5,680 nt of DNA from Deltaproteobacteria bacterium. GTDB taxonomy: Bacteria; Desulfobacterota; Binatia; UBA9968. This document shows, in pieces, positions 1 through 5,680 of this stretch; positions within the stretch are counted from its first letter, which is position 1, and the number at the start of each line of letters is the position of its first letter. The stretch is taken from positions 10,493 through 16,172 of the forward strand of contig VBLN01000029.1 in NCBI GenBank assembly GCA_005878685.1, in the 5' to 3' direction. The notes under the pieces were generated by a model. That model was not told the origin of the DNA. It saw only the letters and a program-made list of their open reading frames with translations, and searched no databases. Made by a program: the position numbers and the translations under genes.

Positions 1-601
1 CGTAGCCCTTTTTTCTCAAGCGCCAAAGAATTCCAAGAATGATTAGAGATTCCATGAACTCATAGATCGGCGTCGGATGGACTCTAACGCCTGGCGGATA
101 GGGAATACCCGTCAATGGGTTGACCCATCCGATGATAGCGTTGGTATAAGCCACCGGCCAGGGGACGTTCGAGACTGTTCCCCAGTCACCGTCTCCTGCC
201 ACGTGGCAACCGATGCGTCCAACTCCGTAAGCCAGAGCCAAAGCAGGAGCAGAGATATCCGCGGCTTCAAGCCACGGAATCCGTTGGCGCCTCACGACCC
301 AACTCACAGCGAGGACGCCTCCGACCATTCCTCCGTACCAAGTGAAGCCAGCACCGCTGGCTATATAGCTCCAGGGAGAGTGCACAAAGTTCCCCCAATC
401 CTCAAGGATGAAAAGGACCCGCGCGCCGAGTAAACCCCCGATGGCCGCGGCGAGCACCATCGTAGAGGCAAGTTCTGAGTTGTGGCCCTTGCGCTCCAAC
501 TCCATGGATACAAGCCATCCAGCGGCAAGAGCCGCCAAGGCCATGAGGGCCCCAAAACTGTAGACCGTAAGAGGGCCGATTTGAAAAAGGACGGGATACA
601 T
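1..601 (-). CDS. lgt: Prolipoprotein diacylglyceryl transferase (Lgt), 3' end cut by window edge
   Basis: Lgt is an inner-membrane enzyme that transfers diacylglycerol from phosphatidylglycerol to the lipobox cysteine of prolipoproteins, the first step of lipoprotein maturation. Reading the minus strand from the ATG at 601 gives 200 uninterrupted codons; the remaining C-terminus, probably about 60 residues, lies beyond position 1. The N-terminus (MYPVLFQIGPLTVYSFGALM) is typical of the family. Also seen are GARVLFILEDW (59-69), the YGG segment (89-91), the signature region GRIGCHVAGDGDWG (128-141) and HPTPIYE (175-181, the family's HPxQLYE site). The signature differs from the Escherichia coli type (GRxxNFxNxE): Asn is replaced by Cys132 and Glu by Asp137, while Arg129 is kept. 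Several hydrophobic segments fit a polytopic membrane protein. The start is well fixed: an in-frame TAG lies five codons upstream with no other start between. No clear Shine-Dalgarno site is visible. Family assignment is very secure; that the variant has the standard activity is inference. Confidence 0.95.
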   Translation of the reverse strand, partial: MYPVLFQIGPLTVYSFGALMALAALAAGWLVSMELERKGHNSELASTMVLAAAIGGLLGARVLFILEDWGNFVHSPWSYIASGAGFTWYGGMVGGVLAVSWVVRRQRIPWLEAADISAPALALAYGVGRIGCHVAGDGDWGTVSNVPWPVAYTNAIIGWVNPLTGIPYPPGVRVHPTPIYEFMESLIILGILWRLRKKGY

Positions 602-789
602 CGCTGCATAACCAAGCTAGCAGAAAAGAGAGCCAAAATCACTCGCTCCTTGACTATCATCAACTCCTATGGGAGAAGGAAAAACGCCTGGAAACTAGAG
701 ACGTATCAAGGCCTTTTCCAATCGAGCTGTGGTCGCCCAAGCTGAGCCTACCAGGCATAAATCAGCAGCGTCATTTTACGAGCCCATTT

Positions 790-2091
790 GTGCGCAGTCT
801 TCTGAGACATTTGGTCTATTTTACGGTTTCTGCCCTTTTGGCAACCATGTATGCCGTGCTGGTCGGGTTAATCAGCTTTCCTTTGAGAACATCGCTCATC
901 GTTTGGCCAATATGGATGATTCTTTTTTGGTTTCTGTTCGGGAAGTTCAACCTGCTTCGCTTTTCAGGTTATTTGGCCCTTCTGCCCCTTTCCATTCTCA
1001 TCTTTGAAGCAATCCGAACCGCCAAACATCCGGCCGGATATGCATTTCAATATCTAGCGCTCGACCGCTCGCATTACATGCCGGGCACACGTGTGATTAA
1101 ACCCAATTCTACGGCCAACGATCCGCAGGGTACGGAGAACAAAGTTAAGGAAATTTTGATTGGCGGAGACGGCTTTCGGGCAGACCCCGAGACCGGCCGC
1201 GGGAATCCGCCGCGTTGCCACGAAGTTCTTGTCGGCGACTCCATGATCTATGGCTCCGGATTGCCATACTCTCACACCTTGCGCCCGGTACTCGAAACAA
1301 TGGGCCTGGACGCCTGTGTCTTTGGTGTGACCGGCAATTCCCCGGTAGATTACCTGGCGACACTGGATTACGTCAAAGCTCGTATCGAAAGCGGCGCCCG
1401 CGTAGCCATTTATGTTTACGTTTATAACGATTTCATTAGTCTTACTAAATATATGGGACGAGCAACGCGAGGACGAACTCCTTCTTTCATCAGGTTGGCA
1501 TCCTTAATAAACTATTATGACGAATGGCGGCGGACAACCTATGTTCAAGGATTCTCCAGGAAGTTTACAGCCACTCCGAAGCGTCCATTTGAAGCCTGGC
1601 ATCTAAAAATCGGTGAACGAAAAGAAATTGAAGTCTATTGGCCCCGCGATCCCTCCAGCTACAAGCCAGCGCCTCCACTGGACCAAGCACAGCGGGCTAT
1701 TTTCAGGTTCTTCTTGCAAAAGCTGCACGAATTAGCCGCCAGTCGGCCCTGGCGAATCTCAATTGTCTTCATCCCGGACAACGAAGAGGTGCTAGCAAAC
1801 CTCGCTCATGCATCACCGACTTTTAAGGACCTGGACCAAAAGCGAATCGAGGGATTAAAGATCTGTACCGTCCTCTGGTCTAATTGCCACGACCTGACGC
1901 CTTATCTGTATAAACGAGTAGTTGCCGAAGGACTGAGTCCGTATCTCCTTAAAGATAGACATTTCTCCCTCTTTGGAAACCGCAGTGTCGCAGAGCATTA
2001 TAGATCATCAATTGCCAAACCGGATTCACCTGCCGAAGCCCCTAACCCACAGCGACCCCGCATCACCCGGGCTAAAGTTTATAAACCCTGA
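790..2091 (+). CDS. Membrane-anchored SGNH/GDSL-fold hydrolase-like protein, function unknown
   Basis: The 433-residue protein begins with three hydrophobic helices (about 8-30, 34-51 and 56-74), followed by a soluble domain that should face outward if the N-terminus is cytoplasmic. SGNH-fold landmarks appear in order: a block I nucleophile motif VGDSMIYGSG (148-157, Ser151), a glycine/asparagine stretch GVTGNS (179-184), a block III-like Asn in YVYNDF (Asn213), and a late KDRHFSLFGN (388-397) supplying Asp389 and His391. This set matches the Ser/Gly/Asn/His layout of the superfamily, which includes esterases and O-acetyl transfer or deacetylation enzymes acting on lipids and cell-surface polysaccharides. 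No specific subfamily was recognised, so substrate and reaction are unknown. The tail after about 410 is proline- and basic-rich and looks disordered. The start is a GTG; the frame stays open upstream without another ATG, GTG or TTG, and no good Shine-Dalgarno site is seen, so Met20 (847) is an alternative, although that would cut into the first helix. It stands alone, divergent from lgt and 213 nt before dtd. Confidence 0.8.
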   Translation: MRSLLRHLVYFTVSALLATMYAVLVGLISFPLRTSLIVWPIWMILFWFLFGKFNLLRFSGYLALLPLSILIFEAIRTAKHPAGYAFQYLALDRSHYMPGTRVIKPNSTANDPQGTENKVKEILIGGDGFRADPETGRGNPPRCHEVLVGDSMIYGSGLPYSHTLRPVLETMGLDACVFGVTGNSPVDYLATLDYVKARIESGARVAIYVYVYNDFISLTKYMGRATRGRTPSFIRLASLINYYDEWRRTTYVQGFSRKFTATPKRPFEAWHLKIGERKEIEVYWPRDPSSYKPAPPLDQAQRAIFRFFLQKLHELAASRPWRISIVFIPDNEEVLANLAHASPTFKDLDQKRIEGLKICTVLWSNCHDLTPYLYKRVVAEGLSPYLLKDRHFSLFGNRSVAEHYRSSIAKPDSPAEAPNPQRPRITRAKVYKP

Positions 2092-2304
2092 AAGCGACGT
2101 AAATCAGTACTATCTGCATGTAAACTAGTTGGCCTTCAGCCTCGGGATTCTCTGTCTCATCGTCTATTTTCATCCCCCGCGCAGTCATCGCAATGTCACT
2201 TTAAAAACTCCCATCTCCGATGGCCTGCACTGACGAGGCCTTGTTAACAAATAATTTTTTGTCTTTCTTGCATTCCAGAACTTTTAAGCCTAAATGAGTG
2301 ATTC

Positions 2305-2763
2305 ATGCGTCTTCTTATCCAAAGGGTCAAACACGCGAAGGTCAGTATAGCAGGCGAAGAAATCGGACGGATCGATCACGGTCTGTGTTTATTTCTCGGC
2401 ATCGCAAAAGGCGACAACGCACACGACGTTATCTACCTAACTGAGAAGGTCATTGATTTGAGAATCTACGAGGACGAGAAAGGAAAGCTGAATCAATAGC
2501 TGCGGTAGAGGAAGGGCGAAATTCTCGTGGTTTCGGAGTTCACACTCTGCGGAGATTGCAGCAAAGGGAGACGTCCTTCCTTTAGCCTCGCAGCGCCACC
2601 GCAGGAGGCCGAGAGATTCTACCGTTACTTCGTGCACAGATTGGAAGAGTCCGGCGGCATTAAGATCGCGACAGGACAATTCCAAGCGAGGATGGAGGTC
2701 ACGATTGTTAATGATGGGCCGGTTACGTTTATATTGGACAGCAGGAAAACCGGTTTGCCATGA
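2305..2763 (+). pseudogene. dtd: D-aminoacyl-tRNA deacylase (Dtd) with two in-frame TAG codons
   Basis: Dtd hydrolyses D-aminoacyl-tRNA (and mischarged Gly-tRNA-Ala), removing wrong residues from tRNA. A single frame from 2305 to the TGA at 2761-2763 encodes 152 positions, the usual family length, and aligns throughout: MRLLIQRVKHAKVSIAGEEI at the N-terminus, FLGIAKGD, LRIYEDEKGKLNQ, then after the interruption [21 protein letters not shown] and VNDGPVTF near the end. The frame has TAG at codon 65 (2497-2499, where relatives usually have Ser) and at codon 68 (2506-2508, where an acidic residue is usual); no net frameshift is needed. The catalytic Thr80 of the SQFTL motif and the Gly-Pro of NxGPVT (138-139) are retained, but Gln78 is Glu. 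An in-frame TGA two codons upstream fixes the ATG start. The gene overlaps trmL by ATGA. It may be a recent pseudogene, a sequencing error, or two fragments made by reinitiation at GTG 2527; amber read-through is less likely because trmL next door ends in TAG. Confidence 0.88.
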
Positions 2764-3212
2764 ACGTTGTCCTGGTCGAACCAGAAATTCCTCCCAACAC
2801 CGGAAGCATCGCCCGTCTCTGCGCCGCGACGCTGACGACCCTGCACCTTGTCGCGCCCTTAGGATTTAAGATCGACGATAAGCACTTGAAACGGGCCGGT
2901 CTCGATTACTGGGAATATGTCGATCTTCGCCTCCATGATTCGTGGGAAGATTTTGTGAAGGAGCATGCACAAAAACGTTTGCTTTTTTTTTCCAAAAAAG
3001 CTTTGCTATCTTACACGAAAGCAGCTTATGCAGAAGATGCTTTTCTGGTCTTTGGACCGGAGACTCGCGGACTTTCTCAGGAACTGCTTGATGCGAACCG
3101 CGAACGCGCTTACAAGATCCCAATGATGGGACAAGGGGTGAGGAGCCTGAATCTTTCCAACGCAGTTTCTGTTGTTCTCTACGAAGCCTTGAGACAGCTG
3201 GGAAAAGTTTAG
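2760..3212 (+). CDS. trmL: tRNA (cytidine/uridine(34)-2'-O)-methyltransferase TrmL
   Basis: TrmL is a small SPOUT-class (trefoil-knot) methyltransferase that uses S-adenosylmethionine to methylate the 2'-hydroxyl of wobble nucleotide 34 in certain leucine tRNAs. At 150 residues it has the minimal TrmL length (about 155 in E. coli), with no added RNA-binding domain as in the TrmH or RlmB relatives. The three SPOUT motifs are clear: motif 1 [18 protein letters not shown] (7-24), motif 2 FGPETRGL (98-105), and motif 3 [20 protein letters not shown] (120-139), which forms the knot and cofactor site. The ATG overlaps the dtd stop as ATGA, so translation is probably coupled to dtd; AGGA at 2743-2746 lies 13 nt upstream, rather far for an independent ribosome site. 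The reading frame passes intact through a nine-T run at 2983-2991. It ends with TAG; 66 nt then separate it from the NEW3 gene. Confidence 0.93.
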   Translation: MNVVLVEPEIPPNTGSIARLCAATLTTLHLVAPLGFKIDDKHLKRAGLDYWEYVDLRLHDSWEDFVKEHAQKRLLFFSKKALLSYTKAAYAEDAFLVFGPETRGLSQELLDANRERAYKIPMMGQGVRSLNLSNAVSVVLYEALRQLGKV

Positions 3213-3265
3213 GACTTGACGGACCAACGGATTTCGATTAACTAAAAATCCACTGAAGTTAGAAC

Positions 3266-3271
3266 AGGGAG
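3266..3271 (+). promoter_or_regulatory. Shine-Dalgarno site (AGGGAG) of the NEW3-domain gene
   Basis: AGGGAG sits 7 nt before the ATG at 3279. It is among the clearest ribosome binding sites in the window and supports this start, which is also directly followed by a basic, signal-peptide-like N-terminus. It suggests the NEW3 gene is translated independently of trmL. Confidence 0.75.
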
Positions 3272-3278
3272 TTAAAGC

Positions 3279-4505
3279 ATGAAAAAGCGCCGACGTGTCG
3301 CCGCTCGCTTCTTGAGCTATCTGTTAATATATTTCTTCGGATGGTGTTTCAACCTCGTTAGCACCGTTGGGATGGCCGCTGAAAAGCAAGAGGCGGCGCC
3401 GCCCAAAGAGCCTTTCAACCTGATTTTGCCTTATACGGACGTCACGGTCGGGCAAGGCCAGGAAGTGACCATGGACGCGGAAGTTGTGAACCGGACAAAA
3501 GAGCCGGTCCAGGTCGACATAGCCATCGAAGGAGTTCCCCAAGGATGGGAGGCAGGGTTCAATTCCCGGTATCCCAGCTTCCCAGTCCGCTCGGTGATGG
3601 TCCAAGGGGAGAAAAACACCACCTTGGAGTTTAAGAGTAAAATCCCGCAAAACGCCAAGCCGGGAAACTACGAGATCAAAGTTACCGTCAAAGATATTAA
3701 CGGACCAACCACTCAGGTTGCCAAGGTTACGTTTCGGGTGACCACCAAAAAGGTGGAGACAGGCGGACTCAAACTCACAAGCCAGTATCCCGTCTTGACC
3801 ACTCCATCGGGCCAAACCCTGAAATTCACCGTGGACTTAAAAAACGAAACCAATAAACCGCTCACCGCCTCCTTGATTACCCAGGCCCCAACCGGATGGA
3901 GCGTACGCTTTAAACCCCAATTCGGCGACACGCAGATCTCTTCGATCGCGCTCAAGGAGAATGCGACAGAAACCTTGAGCGTCGAGATCGACTCGCCCTC
4001 GCGAGCAGACGCGGGCGAATATCCGGTAACCGTGAGAGCCCGCGCCGGCGCTTTCGAAACCTCGACAAATCTAAAGGTCACGCTCAGGGGAGTCACCGAT
4101 CTCAAAATGGGCAGCGCGAGCGGCACGCTCAACGCCTCGGTGACGGCGGGACAGAAAACTCCGGTTCCCTTTCTCGTGGGCAACGCCGGAACTGCGGCCG
4201 TCCGAAACCTGGCCTTCATCACGAAAAAGCCGGACAAATGGACCATAGACTTCAAACCTGACAAGATCGATGCTCTCAATCCCGGTGAGGTGCGTGAGAT
4301 CTCGATGGAGATCACCGCCCCCGCCCGAGCGATAGCAGGCGACTACGCGATCGGGGTTACCGCTAACAGCGCGGACGCGAACAAATCCATCGACTTCAGA
4401 GTGACGGTTGCGACCGCCACGTTATGGGGCTGGATCGGCGCGGCGATCGTCGCCGCCGTGGTCTTGGGGCTCGGGATTGTCTTCGTGCGCTTGGGACGGC
4501 GATGA
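3279..4505 (+). CDS. NEW3-type Ig-like repeat protein, exported and membrane-anchored, linked to ABC exporter
   Basis: The 408-residue protein has a signal sequence (basic MKKRRR, hydrophobic core about 11-32, plausible cleavage near Ala33-Ala34), a long extracytoplasmic part, and one C-terminal transmembrane helix (about 382-403) ending in a short basic tail RLGRR. The extracytoplasmic part holds three related beta-sandwich repeats, roughly 46-155, 162-269 and 271-378. Each carries a GW/KW-type motif (PQGWEAGF 87-94, PTGWSVRF 204-211, PDKWTIDF 318-325) and a closing motif (KPGNYEIKVTV, ADAGEYPVTVRA, IAGDYAIGVTA). This resembles NEW3-domain proteins (alpha-galactosidase-associated NEW3 family), which are often encoded beside ABC-2 transporters. 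Its stop overlaps the start of the ATPase gene by ATGA, so the two are probably co-translated. A likely role is an outer-face accessory subunit of the exporter, binding substrate or envelope; that is inferred from context, and no enzymatic motif was seen. Confidence 0.85.
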   Translation: MKKRRRVAARFLSYLLIYFFGWCFNLVSTVGMAAEKQEAAPPKEPFNLILPYTDVTVGQGQEVTMDAEVVNRTKEPVQVDIAIEGVPQGWEAGFNSRYPSFPVRSVMVQGEKNTTLEFKSKIPQNAKPGNYEIKVTVKDINGPTTQVAKVTFRVTTKKVETGGLKLTSQYPVLTTPSGQTLKFTVDLKNETNKPLTASLITQAPTGWSVRFKPQFGDTQISSIALKENATETLSVEIDSPSRADAGEYPVTVRARAGAFETSTNLKVTLRGVTDLKMGSASGTLNASVTAGQKTPVPFLVGNAGTAAVRNLAFITKKPDKWTIDFKPDKIDALNPGEVREISMEITAPARAIAGDYAIGVTANSADANKSIDFRVTVATATLWGWIGAAIVAAVVLGLGIVFVRLGRR

Positions 4506-5393
4506 GCGCAGTCATCGAAACCAGCAGCCTGACCAAGCGCTACCGAGACCTGGTTGCCGTCAATAATCTCAGCTTCAGCGTCGAGCAGGGAGAAATCTTC
4601 GGTTTTCTCGGGACGAACGGAGCGGGGAAAACGACGACCATCTTGATGCTGCTGGGCCTGAGCGAGCCGACCTCCGGACAAGCGAAGGTGTGCGGATTCG
4701 ATCCCACCTACCAGCCCCTCGAGGTAAAAAAGCGCGTCGGCTATCTGCCGGAGAACCCGGGTTTCTACGACGATCTGAGCGGTCACGAAAACCTCCTTTA
4801 CATCGCCCGGCTGAATCGCCTTCCCGAGGCGGAAGCTCAGCGAAGAATTGCGCAGCTGCTGGACGTGGTCGGCCTGGCTACGGACAAGAAGCGCGCAGTC
4901 AGAGAATACTCCCGCGGAATGAAACAGCGGCTGGGAATTGCGGAGGTCCTGGTCAAGGAACCGCAAGCGCTCATTCTCGACGAGCCGACGCTGGGGCTCG
5001 ATCCGGATGGCGCGGTGCGCATTCTCGAGCTCATTACCGGGCTCAGCCGCGAGCGCGGTCTCACGGTGCTGCTCTCGTCCCACTTCCTACACCAGGTGCA
5101 GCAGATCTGTCACCGCGTCGGCATCATCGTCAAAGGGAAGATGATTGCTCAGGGGGCCGTGGACAAATTGGGAAGCGCCGTCTTTGGGGAGCGTCAATGG
5201 AATTTCCTGCTCGAGGTCGATGGCCGCGCGAACGGGCTGGAAAATGAGCTGCGCGCGCTTCATGGCGTGGCGTCGGTGGAATCGCGCAGCCGCGGTGTCT
5301 CTAGTCTCACAGAAAGGTCTCTCCCTGCTCCAACTCCGGTCCGAAGATACGACTCTGGAGGAGATTTACTTGAAGTATTTTCGCGAGGCATAA
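4502..5393 (+). pseudogene. ABC-2 type transporter ATP-binding protein, frameshifted near its C-terminus
   Basis: This is the nucleotide-binding subunit of an ABC-2 exporter (CcmA/COG1131-like) that would power the permease downstream. Reading from ATG 4502, all nucleotide-binding motifs are present: Walker A GTNGAGKT (37-44), signature YSRGMKQRLGIA (136-147), Walker B ALILDEP (156-162), D-loop GLDP (165-168) and the H-loop His194 in LLSSHF. This frame stays sensible to about residue 266 (5299), but then has no stop up to the window end and turns into non-family sequence. The typical C-terminal end, LLQLRSEDTTLEEIYLKYF, lies in another frame, from about 5295-5310 to the TAA at 5391-5393. One frame change between about 5279 and 5310 is therefore needed. 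The linker there also looks shorter than in relatives, so a deletion of about 35 nt, or a small insertion, is possible. Core catalytic motifs are untouched, so the gene could be a sequencing error case rather than a dead gene. ATGA overlap with the NEW3 gene; GGGA at 4493-4496 may be its ribosome site. Confidence 0.85.
5385..5388 (+). promoter_or_regulatory. Shine-Dalgarno site (GAGG) of the ABC permease gene
   Basis: GAGG lies inside the last two sense codons of the ATPase reading frame, 8 nt before the permease ATG at 5397. The spacing is good and supports that start. It would allow the permease to be translated even if ribosomes miss the ATPase stop because of the upstream frame change. 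Confidence 0.55.
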
Positions 5394-5396
5394 ACG

Positions 5397-5680
5397 ATGA
5401 GTGTCGTCTTTTGGAAAGAGATTGCCGATCACTTCAGCAGCCGGCGCTTCATGATCCTGTTGGTGATTATCGTGCTGACCGGAGTGTGGGCCATCTACGC
5501 TTCCGGCCAGTCGATACGGCAGGATGCGGAGAGCGCGCCGACGGAATTTGTTTTTCTCCTGCTGCTCACGTCGCAGAGCGGAGGCTTGCTGTCGCTAGCG
5601 ACTTTTCTCGGACTCCTTGGCCCGCTCGTCGGAATCATGCTAGGATTCGACGCTATCAGCGGGGAATACGCGCGCGGAAC
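5397..5680 (+). CDS. ABC-2 type transporter permease, 5' part only (cut by window edge)
   Basis: 94 codons are visible before the window ends. The protein starts MSVVFWKEIADHFSSRRFMI, a short cytoplasmic amphipathic lead-in typical of ABC-2 permeases. A first membrane helix follows (about 20-36, LLVIIVLTGVWAIYA), then a polar loop, then a second hydrophobic region (about 54-85). The visible part closes with the family's hallmark G-F-D-A-I-S-G-E-Y-A-R-G-T (about 82-94), a cytoplasmic loop motif of the type GFDAxxGExxxGT found in COG1277-like permeases near their ATPase contact. The start follows the ATPase stop by 3 nt and has a GAGG site, so it is in the same operon. It should form the membrane channel with the ATPase encoded upstream; the exported substrate is not evident. 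Confidence in the family is high; the rest of the gene lies outside. Confidence 0.87.
   Translation, partial: MSVVFWKEIADHFSSRRFMILLVIIVLTGVWAIYASGQSIRQDAESAPTEFVFLLLLTSQSGGLLSLATFLGLLGPLVGIMLGFDAISGEYARG

Noticed and set aside
77..433. 118-codon plus-strand open frame
   Set aside because: It overlaps lgt on the opposite strand; the lgt reading is unambiguous and this one is low-complexity, Ser/Asp-rich shadow sequence.
361..663. Minus-strand frame with a signal-peptide-like start overlapping the lgt start
   Set aside because: Its hydrophobic N-terminus precedes the lgt ATG, but inside lgt it is out of frame and loses all family similarity.
602..789. Divergent promoter pair between lgt and the SGNH gene
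   Set aside because: A promoter region is expected here, but no -35/-10 pair with proper spacing was found on either strand, so no site is claimed.
2497..2508. Genome-wide reassignment of TAG to an amino acid
   Set aside because: trmL ends in TAG at exactly the expected family length; reading through would add ten codons before a TAA. Local suppression cannot be excluded, but nothing here supports it.
3216..3244. TTGACG as the -35 box of a promoter for the NEW3 gene
   Set aside because: The hexamer is good, but no acceptable -10 box lies 16-18 nt downstream (TTAACT or TAACTA only).
3229..3251. GGATTT/AAATCC hairpin after trmL as a terminator
   Set aside because: The stem is weak and AT-rich with an 11-nt loop, and no T run follows.
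3713..4315. 200-codon minus-strand open frame (and another at 3324-3815)
   Set aside because: Both are antisense to the NEW3 gene, whose plus-strand repeats, signal peptide and transmembrane end are clear; the minus-strand translations show no motif.
4343..5083. 246-codon open frame on the minus strand
   Set aside because: It lies antisense to the C-terminus of the NEW3 gene and the ATPase core, has no recognisable domain, and crosses sequence clearly coding on the plus strand in a GC-rich stretch.
4690..5247. 185-codon plus-strand frame inside the ATPase gene
   Set aside because: It is rich in Arg/Ala/Gly and lies out of frame with the Walker A, signature and Walker B motifs; a typical high-GC shadow.

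Overview
The window is ordinary bacterial chromosome: compact genes, Shine-Dalgarno-like sites and ATGA start/stop overlaps. No phage, IS, CRISPR or RNA gene is visible. The organism cannot be named from this stretch alone. The mix of a divergent Lgt, a NEW3-domain protein with an ABC-2 exporter, and moderate-to-high GC would fit an environmental Desulfobacterota-, Acidobacteriota- or NC10-like lineage, but that is a guess. GC content appears to rise by eye from the left half to the right half.

Left part (1-2091): the first 200 codons of lgt (lipoprotein diacylglyceryl transferase) lie on the minus strand and run off the left edge. A 188-nt divergent spacer separates lgt from a plus-strand gene at 790-2091. 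That gene encodes a membrane-anchored SGNH/GDSL-fold protein with three N-terminal helices and an outward-facing catalytic domain.

Middle part (2305-3212): a two-gene tRNA-quality/modification unit, dtd then trmL, joined by an ATGA overlap. dtd (D-aminoacyl-tRNA deacylase) aligns over its whole length but has two in-frame TAG codons three codons apart, and its conserved SQFTL motif reads SEFTL. trmL (2'-O-methyltransferase for the tRNA wobble base) looks intact.

Right part (3279-5680): an exporter operon. It encodes a secreted, C-terminally membrane-anchored protein with three NEW3/Ig-like repeats, an ABC-2 type ATPase overlapping it by ATGA, and an ABC-2 permease that starts 3 nt after the ATPase stop and runs off the right edge. 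The ATPase reading frame is broken near 5279-5310: the core domain is in one frame and the last ~30 codons, with the family's typical C-terminal end, are in another.

The most notable observations are the two interrupted genes (dtd by nonsense codons, the ATPase by a frameshift). Both interruptions could be real decay or sequence/assembly error. No convincing new biological system was found; the least characterised parts are the SGNH protein and the substrate of the NEW3-associated exporter.
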